DNA of 22,630 nucleotides from positions 1 to 22,630 of the forward strand of contig CAYUXI010000026.1 of assembly GCA_964448855.1 (NCBI GenBank), written 5' to 3'. The stretch comes from QAMX01 sp964448855. GTDB lineage: Bacteria > Bacillota > Clostridia > Oscillospirales > QAMX01. The position numbers were made by a program, and so were the translations under genes. This document shows, piece by piece, positions 6,982 to 14,769 of this stretch (its first letter is position 1; each line of letters begins with the position of its first letter). The notes beneath the pieces were generated by a model. That model was not told where the DNA came from. It worked only from the letters and a program-made list of their open reading frames with translations, and did not search any database.

Positions 6982-7972
6982 CAGCCTTGCGAGTCAGGCT
7001 GATAGAGCTGCCATTGCGGGTGCGTTTCATGGTGTATTCAATTCCGTATTCGCTCAGCAGTTCGCCGGCTTTAACATTGAGCCGTCGAGTCAGAATATTC
7101 GGTTGCATATCCTCTTGCAGCAGAGCTACAAGCTCCGTTGCACTGCCGTTCCACACGGGCTTGTCCTCGGTAATCATGGTAGAGATTTTGGCAAGCAGTT
7201 GATCGGTCGGTTTCTGCCACAAATCCGTTTCCGCATGATCGAGCTGCCAGATCAGCTTTTCTGCATCTCTGGTCAGATGGAGCTTCTGATCGGGTTGATC
7301 TCTGCCAACGATTTCGAGGGTGGCACTCAGATCGGTACGCTTTTCCTTTTGCATGAGGAATGCTCCATCGGCACAGCCCAGCAAGCCCGTTGTGCCGGAG
7401 ATCATCTCAAAGCGGTCACCTGCCTGCTGCTTTCGGGTGTGGTGCACCAGCAGAACGCAGACACCGTATTTATCGGCAAACTGCTTCATTCGCCCCACAA
7501 TGTCATAATCATTGGCATAGCTGTAGGAATCACCGCCCACTTCACGAATTTTCTGCAAGGTATCGATGATAACAAGCCGGGTGTCGTTGTGTTCCCGAAC
7601 AAACCGTTCAAGCTGTTCGTCCAGCCCTGCACCGAGTTGCTTTGCGTAGGTCGCAAAGTGCAAACTGTCCGTGCCATCCACACCGAACATACGGGACATT
7701 CGTTCCTGTAATCTCTGGTAATCATCCTCAAGGGCAAGGTATAAAACCGTGCCCTGACGGACATCATAATCCCAGAGAGGTTGACCGGTGCTGATATGGT
7801 AGGCAAGCTGTGCCATGAAGAAAGATTTGCCAACCTTGGGAGCGCCGGCGAACAGATAAGTGCCGGTGTAGAGCAGACCGTCAATGATGGGCGGTCTGCT
7901 CTGATACACGGTTTCGTACAGGCTGTTAAGGGATACGGTGTGCAAGTAGCTGGGATCTGCCATTCGCTGCAT
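6977..7972 (-). CDS. RepA-like AAA ATPase (AAA_25, KaiC/DnaB-like fold) of a mobile element
   Basis: This RecA-fold ATPase has Walker A GAPKVGKS (43-50), EDDYQRLQERM, Walker B TRLVIIDTLQKI and the sensor-like LLVHHTRK, followed by a basic C-terminal winged-helix-like end (IEYTMKRTRNGSSISL). It resembles hexameric RepA replicative helicases found on plasmids and integrative elements of Clostridia. The listed ATG at 7972 has no visible ribosome binding site. The same frame stays open about 16 codons upstream, ending in EYFRQ just before the Met, so the true N-terminus is longer or damaged. GC content is higher than in the downstream defence genes. It heads the minus-strand gene string and is followed by the iteron-like array. 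Confidence 0.8.
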   Translation of the reverse strand: MQRMADPSYLHTVSLNSLYETVYQSRPPIIDGLLYTGTYLFAGAPKVGKSFFMAQLAYHISTGQPLWDYDVRQGTVLYLALEDDYQRLQERMSRMFGVDGTDSLHFATYAKQLGAGLDEQLERFVREHNDTRLVIIDTLQKIREVGGDSYSYANDYDIVGRMKQFADKYGVCVLLVHHTRKQQAGDRFEMISGTTGLLGCADGAFLMQKEKRTDLSATLEIVGRDQPDQKLHLTRDAEKLIWQLDHAETDLWQKPTDQLLAKISTMITEDKPVWNGSATELVALLQEDMQPNILTRRLNVKAGELLSEYGIEYTMKRTRNGSSISLTRKAV

Positions 7973-7977
7973 CTGGC

Positions 7978-8085
7978 GAAAATATTCTTTCTCTGCGTGA
8001 TGACTGTGCTGACGGAAAAATCACCGTGGAAGAATACATCCAATGGATGGAGGACTCCTTCCCGAACAGAAAACAAAAAACATAA
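7978..8085 (+). pseudogene. Possible C-terminal gene remnant ending at the terminator
   Basis: A plus-strand frame reads LRDDCADGKITVEEYIQWM followed by EDSFPNRKQKT and stops at TAA 8083-8085, one base before a strong terminator stem. The placement is typical of a gene end, but the 5' part runs antisense into the RepA-like gene and no start exists. It is either a fossil C-terminus cut by rearrangement or a coincidence. No family recognised. Confidence 0.3.
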
Positions 8086-8086
8086 A

Positions 8087-8130
8087 AAATCCCTCCTGTC
8101 TGAACAGAAGTGTTCAAACAGGAGGGATTT
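8087..8130. terminator. Strong bidirectional stem-loop
   Basis: AAATCCCTCCTGT (8087-8099) pairs perfectly with ACAGGAGGGATTT (8118-8130). The loop contains a further perfect TGAACA/TGTTCA stem (8101-8106, 8111-8116). A- and T-rich flanks permit action on either strand. Confidence 0.85.
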
Positions 8131-8162
8131 CCTCTTGTGTGATTATCGTGGAAATTTTGCTT

Positions 8163-8183
8163 ACAGTATCAAAACAGTATCAA
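8163..8183 (+). repeat. Paired ACAGTATCAA repeat, 11-bp spacing (element-end / arm-type site)
   Basis: ACAGTATCAA occurs at 8163-8172 and 8174-8183. The 17-mer GTATCAAAACAGTATCA at 8166 matches the one at 2121 with two differences. It lies 58 bp beyond the guaA stop, where an integrase arm site would sit next to an attachment core. The role is inferred. Confidence 0.5.
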
Positions 8184-8200
8184 TTCTGCTCTGAAATGCC

Positions 8201-8228
8201 ACTTTTTCCGGTGTAGACCCGGAAAAGT
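8201..8228 (-). terminator. Hairpin downstream of guaA
   Basis: On the plus strand ACTTTTTCCGG (8201-8211) and CCGGAAAAGT (8219-8228) form a 10-bp stem with one bulge and a 7-base loop, 12 bases after the guaA stop. There is no clear U run, so it may be a weak terminator or an RNA 3' end stabiliser. Confidence 0.45.
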
Positions 8229-8240
8229 CGGCTTCTGTAT

Positions 8241-8256
8241 TTATTCCCACTCAATG
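8241..8256 (-). other. guaA 3'-end integration hotspot (candidate attachment core)
   Basis: The last guaA codons read GAGTGGGAATAA on the minus strand, the conserved segment used as attachment core by islands that integrate at guaA. Mobile-element genes begin within 270 bp of it. A second core copy was not found in the window, so the far end of the island must lie to the left of base 1 or has been lost. Confidence 0.5.
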
Positions 8257-9530
8257 GTTGCGACCGGTTTTGGGGAGAGGTCATACAGGACGCGGTTGAC
8301 GCCCGGCACTTCAGCGAGGATGCGCGCCGTGATTTTCTGGAGCAGGGCAAATTCAAGCGGCTCAACCGTCGCAGTCATGGCGTCCACCGTGTTGACGGCA
8401 CGGATGATCACCGGCCACTCGAAGCAGCGGGCATGGTCGCGAACACCGGTCGAACGGAAATCCGGGATCGCCGTAAAATACTGCCAAACCTTTCCTTCCA
8501 GACCGGCGTTGGCGAATTCCTCCCGAAGGATGGCATCCGACTCGCGCACGGCCTCCAAACGGTCACGCGTAATGGCACCGAGACACCGGACACCGAGCCC
8601 CGGGCCGGGGAACGGCTGACGGTTGACCATGGAGGACGGCAGACCGAGCGCCTCACCGCAACGGCGAACCTCATCCTTGAACAACATCTTCAGCGGCTCG
8701 ACCAGCTGGAACTGCATATCAGCAGGCAGACCGCCCACGTTGTGATGCGCCTTGACCGCTTTGGCGACCTTGGTTCCGGATTCGATAATATCGGGGTAAA
8801 TGGTGCCCTGCGCGAGGAATTCGATGCCGGACAGCTTGCGGGCTTCCTCTTCAAACACGCGGATGAATTCAGCACCGATGATTTTCCGCTTCTGCTCCGG
8901 ATCACTGACGTTGGCCAGCTTGTCCAGGAAGCGATCCTGCGCATCAACATAAATCAGATTCGCGCCGAGCTCCTCGCGGAAGACACGAACCACTTCTTCC
9001 GGCTCACCCTTGCGCAGCAGACCATGGTTGACGTGGACGCAGGTCAGACGATCTCCAATCGCACGCACCAGCAGCGCCGCAACAACAGACGAGTCTACAC
9101 CACCGGAAAGCGCCAGCAAAACCTTACCGTTGCCAACCTGTTCGCGCACCAGCTCGACCTGATCCGCGATGAAGTTTTCCATATTCCAGTTTTTTTCCGC
9201 CTTGCATTGACCGAAAACAAATTCGTCCAATACAGCACGGCGCTCAGCATCATCTGCCGGAACAGGCGCAGAGCCTTTGTGATCAAAGGACAGAATCGGC
9301 AGCCCACTGCCGTACAACGCATCAGAGGCATCAATCGGCTGCCCGTTGATGACGCCGTTCGGACCGCCGCCAAAAATAATGCCTTTCACATTGGGCAGCG
9401 CAGCCAGTGCTTCCTTCGACAGATCGTGTGGATGAATTTCCGTGTACACGCCCATCGCACGGATTTCACGCGCCAACAAGGCGTTGTCTTTGCCGCCGAG
9501 TTCGACAATCAAAATCATATCCTGTTTCAT
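8241..9530 (-). CDS. guaA: GMP synthase with a shortened, catalytically dead glutamine amidotransferase domain
   Basis: GuaA makes GMP from XMP, ATP and an ammonia donor. The ATP pyrophosphatase domain is intact (LLALSGGVDSS, about 138-148), as is the C-terminal XMP-binding/dimerization domain (PFPGPGLGVRCLG and the terminal PKPVATIEWE). The protein is 429 residues against about 510-525 for the family. The amidotransferase domain begins normally (ILIVELGGKDNALLAREIR, GIIFGGGPNGVI). It then reads LPILSFDHKG where the nucleophile GICYG should be, and jumps to the domain end, missing the FHPE His-Glu dyad. The enzyme should therefore use free ammonia, or ammonia from a separate subunit. The ATG at 9530 follows AAGGAGAAG. 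The gene looks otherwise under normal constraint. Confidence 0.95.
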   Translation of the reverse strand: MKQDMILIVELGGKDNALLAREIRAMGVYTEIHPHDLSKEALAALPNVKGIIFGGGPNGVINGQPIDASDALYGSGLPILSFDHKGSAPVPADDAERRAVLDEFVFGQCKAEKNWNMENFIADQVELVREQVGNGKVLLALSGGVDSSVVAALLVRAIGDRLTCVHVNHGLLRKGEPEEVVRVFREELGANLIYVDAQDRFLDKLANVSDPEQKRKIIGAEFIRVFEEEARKLSGIEFLAQGTIYPDIIESGTKVAKAVKAHHNVGGLPADMQFQLVEPLKMLFKDEVRRCGEALGLPSSMVNRQPFPGPGLGVRCLGAITRDRLEAVRESDAILREEFANAGLEGKVWQYFTAIPDFRSTGVRDHARCFEWPVIIRAVNTVDAMTATVEPLEFALLQKITARILAEVPGVNRVLYDLSPKPVATIEWE

Positions 9531-9595
9531 GATATTCTTCTCCTTATCCGGTAGATGCCGATAAAATGAGGGTGAGCCTTCTGGGAACTTTCTTT

Positions 9596-9624
9596 ATTAT
9601 ACCATATTGCAGGCCGCTTGCCAA
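9596..9624 (-). promoter_or_regulatory. guaA promoter
   Basis: On the minus strand TTGGCA (9624-9619) and TATAAT (9601-9596) are 17 bp apart, placing transcription start about 55 bases before the guaA ATG. No guanine riboswitch was recognised in the short leader. Confidence 0.8.
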
Positions 9625-9718
9625 TCGGAAAATTCGCAAAAATTACCGGGATTATCTGTACATGACCTGTGAAAAAATAACGCTGAGCCCCATGAAAAAG
9701 AGGAAAGGAAGGTTTCCC

Positions 9719-10969
9719 ATGATGAGGAAATCGAAACGAAGAATCATACTCGGGCTGACAACGGCTGTCTGCCTGGCGCTGCTGGCCATGGCCATTCCCG
9801 CAGCGGCAGACACTTCAGCAGACGCCGTGAAGCCCTTTGCCAAGCACGGAATGCCCGGCGCGCAGATCGTTTTTACAGAAACCGATTTCACATCGAATCA
9901 GCTCGGCGACGGCAAGCTGACCGGGATCCTGATCACAGGCATCCCGGCTGAAACAGTCGGATGTCTCCGGCTGGATGAAACGCCTGTCACAGCCGGAACG
10001 GTCATTTCGCGCAATCGCCTGTCTGCACTCTCTTTTGTACCGGTCAACGAGACCGAACAGACCGCAAGGATAGATTTTGTACCGGTCTTCCGGTGCAAAA
10101 ACGGTGAAACAAACGGCGAACCATCCAAAGTCGTTCTGTCGCTGACAAAAACGCGCAACTTTGCACCGTCGGCGGCCAATCTGACGCTCTCCACGTACCG
10201 GAATCTGCCGGTTGCGATTGATCTCTCTGCCTATGATTTTGAGGGGGATTCCCTGACGTACACCGTGGTTTCTGCGCCGGATCACGGTACCCTGACCAGT
10301 CAGGCATCGTCGCTGATCTATCACCCGAAGGCCAATCAGACGGGGAAGGTGCAATTCCAGTACTATGCATCGGACAGCGCAGGGAATACGTCTGAGCTGG
10401 CTACCGTGACCATCCGTGTGGAAAAGCAGACAACGGATGTATCGTATGCCGACTTGGACGGCGTGCCACTGCTGCGCGATGCCGTATACCTGGCGGAGGA
10501 GGGCGTGTATACCGGTCGCATCGTCGGCGGCTCCCGCATCCTAGAAGCAGACGAGGAACTGACACGCGGTGAATTCATTGCACTGGCCACCACCGCACTC
10601 TCTCTGGAACTGGATGCACCCGTCAGCGCAACGCTGGCAGAAACGTGCGGCTGGCAGGGGACGTATCTGGCCGCTGCACTGGATCATGCCGTCATCAGCA
10701 GCGTCCGCCATCAGGACACGATCACCGGCGCAGAAGCGGCAGCCATCGTTTCCCGCCTGATGGGCACAGCAGAGGTCGCAACCACCGACCTGACGATCAC
10801 ACCGGCATGGGTGGCAGAGGACGCAGCCGCACTCTGCTCGCTCGGCATCCTGACAGACGTCTCGAAGCTGGATGCGACGCTGACGCGTGGCGAGGCCATC
10901 TCCCTGCTGGCAAGAGCCCGCAGCGTTACAAAGGGTCAGAGACTGGGCTGGGCCGTCTACGAAAAATAG
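9719..10969 (+). CDS. Secreted surface protein with Ig-like and SLH domains
   Basis: The start at 9719 (ATG ATG) follows AGGAAGG with 6-base spacing. The longer upstream frame lacks such a site. The 416-residue product has a basic, hydrophobic signal peptide (RRIILGLTTAVCLALLAMAI, cleavage near PAAADT). A middle cadherin/Ig-like domain covers about residues 160-240 (NLTLSTYRNLPVAIDLSAYD, LIYHPKANQTGKVQFQYYA). The C-terminus has about three S-layer-homology repeats (AVYLAEEGVYTGRIVGG with LTRGEF, YLAAALDHAVISSV, AAALCSLGILTDVSKLD with LTRGEA). SLH domains bind pyruvylated wall polymers, so this is probably a non-covalently wall-attached protein. It is divergent from guaA and its promoter was not pinned down. 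Confidence 0.8.
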   Translation: MMRKSKRRIILGLTTAVCLALLAMAIPAAADTSADAVKPFAKHGMPGAQIVFTETDFTSNQLGDGKLTGILITGIPAETVGCLRLDETPVTAGTVISRNRLSALSFVPVNETEQTARIDFVPVFRCKNGETNGEPSKVVLSLTKTRNFAPSAANLTLSTYRNLPVAIDLSAYDFEGDSLTYTVVSAPDHGTLTSQASSLIYHPKANQTGKVQFQYYASDSAGNTSELATVTIRVEKQTTDVSYADLDGVPLLRDAVYLAEEGVYTGRIVGGSRILEADEELTRGEFIALATTALSLELDAPVSATLAETCGWQGTYLAAALDHAVISSVRHQDTITGAEAAAIVSRLMGTAEVATTDLTITPAWVAEDAAALCSLGILTDVSKLDATLTRGEAISLLARARSVTKGQRLGWAVYEK

Positions 10970-10979
10970 CAGGCCATTC

Positions 10980-11011
10980 ATTTCATGCCGCCATGCGCTC
11001 TGGCATGAAAT
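10980..11011. terminator. Hairpin after the surface protein gene
   Basis: ATTTCATGCC (10980-10989) and GGCATGAAAT (11002-11011) form a perfect 10-bp stem around a 12-base loop, 10 bases after the stop. There is no U tract, so terminator activity is only probable. Confidence 0.55.
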
Positions 11012-11036
11012 GTACATAAAATTCAATCTCTCCCTC

Positions 11037-11065
11037 TTTTTATGGAAAGGAAAACATGGTATAAT
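11037..11065 (+). promoter_or_regulatory. Promoter of the polA operon
   Basis: A perfect TATAAT lies at 11060-11065. The best -35 at 17-bp spacing, TTTTTA (11037-11042), is weak. The leader to the polA ATG is about 35 bases. Confidence 0.55.
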
Positions 11066-11107
11066 ATAGCCATACAGACAGTCATTGAAAGAGAGGGACG
11101 GATTTGG

Positions 11108-13768
11108 ATGTCCTACCGCGACCACAAATACGTTTTAATTGACGGCAATAGCATTATCAACCGTGCTTTTTATGGCATTCGCCTTCTTTCCAATACCGAC
11201 GGCGTGTACACCAATGCGCTGCTCGGCTTTTTGAATATCTATGCAAAGCTGATAGCAGAGGAAACGCCCGACGGCGTCTGCGTCTGCTTTGACCTGAAAG
11301 CCCCCACGTTTCGCCATCAGGCCTACAGCGGCTATAAAGCGACCCGCCATGGGATGCCGGACGAACTGGCCGTGCAGATGCCCCTGCTGAAGGAAATTCT
11401 GGACGCCATGAACGTCTGCCGACTGGAGCTGGCCGGATACGAAGCCGATGACCTGCTGGGGACGCTTTCGGCCACCATTGCGGCAGACGGCGGCACCTGC
11501 ACACTCGTGACGGGCGATCGCGACAGCCTGCAGCTGGTCGGCGACGGCGTGACCCTGCGATACGTCTCCTCCCGCATGGGCAAAACGGAAACCACGTTCT
11601 ATGACCCGCTGAAAATCCAGTTGGATTACGGCATTGACCCGATTCAGTTCATCGAAGTCAAGGCGCTCATGGGGGATACCTCGGATAACATCCCCGGCGT
11701 CAAGGGCATTGGCGAAAAAACGGCCATGGACTTGATTCAGCGGTATGCAACGCTGGACGGCGTCTATGAACACCTGCAGGATTCGGACGTGCGCGCCGCC
11801 GTCCGCACCAAATTGGAAGCGGGCAGGGAAAGCGCTTATCTGAGCCGAATGCTGGCGGAAATCGTGCGAAATGCCCCGGTCGAAATCACGGCAGACGCGT
11901 TGGCGGTCAAACCATACAACAACGATGAACTCCATGCGCTCCTGTCCCGGCTGGAATTGAATAGCCTGATCACCAAGCTGAATGTTCAGCCGCCGAAAGT
12001 TGCACCGGTTCAAGCGGGTACCACCGCCGTCACCCTGCGGACGCCGCAAACCCTGACCGATGTCAATGCATGGATGACTCTGCTCGACGCAGACAACGGC
12101 CCGGTGGCCGTCAGCTGGGATCGGAATTTTGACCGCGCCGCCGTGTCTGTGGAGTCCGGCGTCTATCTGCTGGACGGCTCCAAACTGCCAGCTGACGAAA
12201 AACGTGCCGCATGGCAAACGCTCTTTGCGCATTGGAAGGACATCATCTGCCACGATTCCAAACGCGTCTATCGCTACTGCCTGGAAAACGATCTCACGCC
12301 GCCGTCCTTCTCCATGGATACCATGCTGGCAGCCTACCTGCTGAATCAGCCGCTGGAATTCACCGAGCTGGCGCGCCGCTTCCTGTCCGTGACCGCAACA
12401 ACGGACGATTCGACGGCGGACGGCGAACAGCTTGATCTGCTGACGGCGGTGGAGGAACCGGCACCAACGCCGGATGCGCTGCTGACGCAGAGCGAACAGC
12501 TTCGAATGCTGGCACCAATTCTGCAGGAAAAAATCCGCGAAAACAACCAGCAGGAGCTGCTTTTTCAGGTGGAAATGCCGCTGGCCGAAGTGATAGCCAA
12601 CATGGAAATGGACGGTTTCCGCATCGACGTTGCCGACCTGACAGCGTTCGGCAACTGGCTTGATGAACAGATTGCTGAGACGGAATCGACGATCTATGAG
12701 CAGGCAGGCTGCCGGCTGAATATCAATTCCCCGCGCCAGCTGGGCGTTGTCCTATTTGAGCGGCTGGGGCTCCCGGTTCGCCGGAAAACCAAAACCGGCT
12801 ATTCCACCAACGTCGATACGCTGCGCCCGCTGATTCCGTACCACCCGATTATCAGCAGCATCCTGACCTACCGCGCACTGACCAAGCTGAAGTCCACCTA
12901 TGTGGAGGGACTGCTGAAGCTGGTGCAGCCGGATGGGCGCATTCACTCCACCTTCGATCAGACCGGGACGGCGACCGGCCGCCTCAGCTCATCGGAACCG
13001 AACCTCCAGAATATCCCGGTGCGCCAGGATCCCGGGGTGCAGCTGCGCCGGATGTTCATTGCCAAAGACGGCTGCAAGCTGGTGGACGCGGACTATTCGC
13101 AGATCGAGCTGCGCATCCTGGCACATATCGCAGACGATCAGACCATGCTGAAGGCCTTCGAAAACGGGGAAGACATCCACACCATCACTGCCTCCCGCGT
13201 CTTTGATGTCCCGCCGGAAGCTGTGACCGCACAGCAGCGCACCCGCGCCAAGGCCGTCAACTTCGGCATTGTGTACGGCATCTCTGATTTCGCACTGGCG
13301 GAGGACATCGGGACAACCCGGAACGAGGCCCACGCGCTGATCGAAAAATACTTCACGGAATATGCCGGAATTCGCCGGTACATGGACGAAGTGGTCAAAA
13401 CCGCCCGCGAAAATGGCTATGTGGAAACGCTTGATCACCGCAGACGCTATCTGCCGGATCTCCGCTCCTCTAAATTCAGTGTCCGCACGGCGGCCGAACG
13501 CATCGCCCTGAACACACCGATTCAGGGAACCGCAGCGGATATCATCAAACGGGCGATGGTACGCGTGTTCCGACGCCTGCGAGATGAACACCTGTCTGCC
13601 CGCCTGATTCTGCAGGTTCACGACGAACTGATTGTGGAAGCACCGGAGCAGGAGGCGTCGCGTGCGGCAGAGATTCTGTCCGAAGAAATGGAACACGCCG
13701 CAACACTCCGCGTTCGCCTGACGGCCACAAGCGCCGTGGGCTTCAGCTGGGCGGATACGAAAGCATAA
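11108..13768 (+). CDS. polA: DNA polymerase I
   Basis: This 886-residue polymerase fills gaps and removes RNA primers. The N-terminal 5'-3' exonuclease/flap domain has YVLIDGNSIINRAFYGI, GYEADDLLGTL, VTGDRDSLQLV and GDTSDNIPGVKGIGEKTA. The central 3'-5' exonuclease domain is recognisable (CHDSKRVYRYCLE, SMDTMLAAYLLNQP) but shows VAVSWDRNFD where the catalytic D-x-E should be, so proofreading is probably absent, as is usual in Firmicutes PolA. The polymerase domain is complete: TGTATGRLSSSEPNLQNIPV, DADYSQIELRILAHI (motif A), RTRAKAVNFGIVYGIS (motif B) and QVHDELIVEAP (motif C). I chose the ATG at 11108 because GAGAGGGACGG precedes it and the protein then starts as the family does. It heads the operon with ywlE, rimI and tsaD. 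Confidence 0.95.
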   Translation: MSYRDHKYVLIDGNSIINRAFYGIRLLSNTDGVYTNALLGFLNIYAKLIAEETPDGVCVCFDLKAPTFRHQAYSGYKATRHGMPDELAVQMPLLKEILDAMNVCRLELAGYEADDLLGTLSATIAADGGTCTLVTGDRDSLQLVGDGVTLRYVSSRMGKTETTFYDPLKIQLDYGIDPIQFIEVKALMGDTSDNIPGVKGIGEKTAMDLIQRYATLDGVYEHLQDSDVRAAVRTKLEAGRESAYLSRMLAEIVRNAPVEITADALAVKPYNNDELHALLSRLELNSLITKLNVQPPKVAPVQAGTTAVTLRTPQTLTDVNAWMTLLDADNGPVAVSWDRNFDRAAVSVESGVYLLDGSKLPADEKRAAWQTLFAHWKDIICHDSKRVYRYCLENDLTPPSFSMDTMLAAYLLNQPLEFTELARRFLSVTATTDDSTADGEQLDLLTAVEEPAPTPDALLTQSEQLRMLAPILQEKIRENNQQELLFQVEMPLAEVIANMEMDGFRIDVADLTAFGNWLDEQIAETESTIYEQAGCRLNINSPRQLGVVLFERLGLPVRRKTKTGYSTNVDTLRPLIPYHPIISSILTYRALTKLKSTYVEGLLKLVQPDGRIHSTFDQTGTATGRLSSSEPNLQNIPVRQDPGVQLRRMFIAKDGCKLVDADYSQIELRILAHIADDQTMLKAFENGEDIHTITASRVFDVPPEAVTAQQRTRAKAVNFGIVYGISDFALAEDIGTTRNEAHALIEKYFTEYAGIRRYMDEVVKTARENGYVETLDHRRRYLPDLRSSKFSVRTAAERIALNTPIQGTAADIIKRAMVRVFRRLRDEHLSARLILQVHDELIVEAPEQEASRAAEILSEEMEHAATLRVRLTATSAVGFSWADTKA

Positions 13769-13799
13769 ACAACCGGTGAACCAACAGGGGAGGAACCGA

Positions 13800-14300
13800 A
13801 TGAATCTTCTATTTGTCTGCACGGGCAATACCTGCCGAAGCCCGATGGCAGAATTCCTTTGCCGAGCGGCAGCCGAACAGCGCGGCCTGCAGCACTGCGT
13901 TCAGGTGCGCTCCTGCGGCGTGGCCGCGATGGACGGAGACAGAGCCAGCACGGAAGCCGTTGCAGCCTTGCACGCCGCGGGTATCGACCTGACCGGTCAC
14001 CGCGCCACTCGTGCCACGCGGGAACAAATCGCCTGGGCCGACCGAATCGAATGCATGACACCCGCCCATCGAGCCGCGCTGCTTGCACTGGAGCCGACTG
14101 CCGCCGACCGCATTCACGTCATGTCGCCGCCGATTCCCGATCCGTTCGGCTGCGGCGCAGACGTCTACCGCCATACGGCGCGGTGCCTGCAAACGCAAAT
14201 TGATGCCATCCTGGACGATCTGTCCGCCAGTCAAACGGCGGCAGACGCAAACTTTTCCCAAGGGGGTGACGGCTCATGCAGCCTGAACAACCGATTCTGA
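13800..14300 (+). CDS. ywlE: Low-molecular-weight phosphatase, probable protein-arginine phosphatase YwlE
   Basis: The P-loop is VCTGNTCRSPMAE, with Cys7 as nucleophile and Arg13. Thr11 is the residue that distinguishes arginine phosphatases of the YwlE type from tyrosine phosphatases, which have Ile or similar there. The general acid is Asp114 in PIPDPFG. Length is 166 residues. YwlE removes phosphoarginine marks placed by McsB, the tag for ClpCP degradation. The start at 13800 follows a strong GGGGAGGAACC site 31 bases after polA. The end overlaps rimI by 25 bases. The C-terminal tail of about 25 residues is unusually polar and may be an overlap by-product. Specificity is inferred from Thr11. 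Confidence 0.85.
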   Translation: MNLLFVCTGNTCRSPMAEFLCRAAAEQRGLQHCVQVRSCGVAAMDGDRASTEAVAALHAAGIDLTGHRATRATREQIAWADRIECMTPAHRAALLALEPTAADRIHVMSPPIPDPFGCGADVYRHTARCLQTQIDAILDDLSASQTAADANFSQGGDGSCSLNNRF

Positions 14301-14746
14301 TGCCGATGACCCGATATGTGCTGGACGATGTCGCCGCGATTGAAGCTGCTTCCTTCACGGATCCGTGGGGCTATGCCGCACTGGAGGGCGAACTCAATAA
14401 CCCGCTGGCGTATTATTTCGTCCTGATGCAGAACGGCGCCTGCGTCGGCTTCTGCGGCGGGATGGACATCAGCTGCGAATTCGAAATCACGATGCTGGCG
14501 GTGCATCCGGAACAGCGCCGCCACGGCTTTGGCGCCCGACTGCTCGATGCGCTGATTGCTCACGCCCGCCAGCTCGGGGATACGCGCATCCATCTGGAAG
14601 TGCGGGCATCCAACGCCGCAGCCATATCGCTGTATACCAGCCGCGGCTTTCGTCAGGTCGGACAGCGCCGGGATTATTACACCAGCCCGGTCGAGGATGC
14701 CATCCTGATGACGCTGGAGCTGACAGCCTCTTCTCAACAAATTTAG
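14276..14746 (+). CDS. rimI: Ribosomal-protein-alanine N-acetyltransferase (GNAT family)
   Basis: This 156-residue GNAT acetyltransferase has the acetyl-CoA-binding motif AVHPEQRRHGFGARLL (75-90) and the RimI-type C-terminal half (HLEVRASNAAAISLYTSRGF, GQRRDYYTSPVEDAILM). The family acetylates the N-terminus of ribosomal protein S18 and sometimes other targets. An AAGGGGGTGACGG site inside the end of ywlE serves the ATG, so translation of the two is coupled. It sits directly before tsaD, the usual Firmicutes arrangement, but tsaE and tsaB, which normally precede it, are absent here. Confidence 0.9.
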   Translation: MQPEQPILMPMTRYVLDDVAAIEAASFTDPWGYAALEGELNNPLAYYFVLMQNGACVGFCGGMDISCEFEITMLAVHPEQRRHGFGARLLDALIAHARQLGDTRIHLEVRASNAAAISLYTSRGFRQVGQRRDYYTSPVEDAILMTLELTASSQQI

Positions 14747-14769
14747 ACGGAACAGAAGGAAAATGAACG

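Noticed and set aside
8433..9554. Long open frame antisense to guaA (373 codons)
   Set aside because: The opposite strand encodes an unmistakable GMP synthase; the antisense frame has no recognisable motif and reflects GC-rich codon structure.
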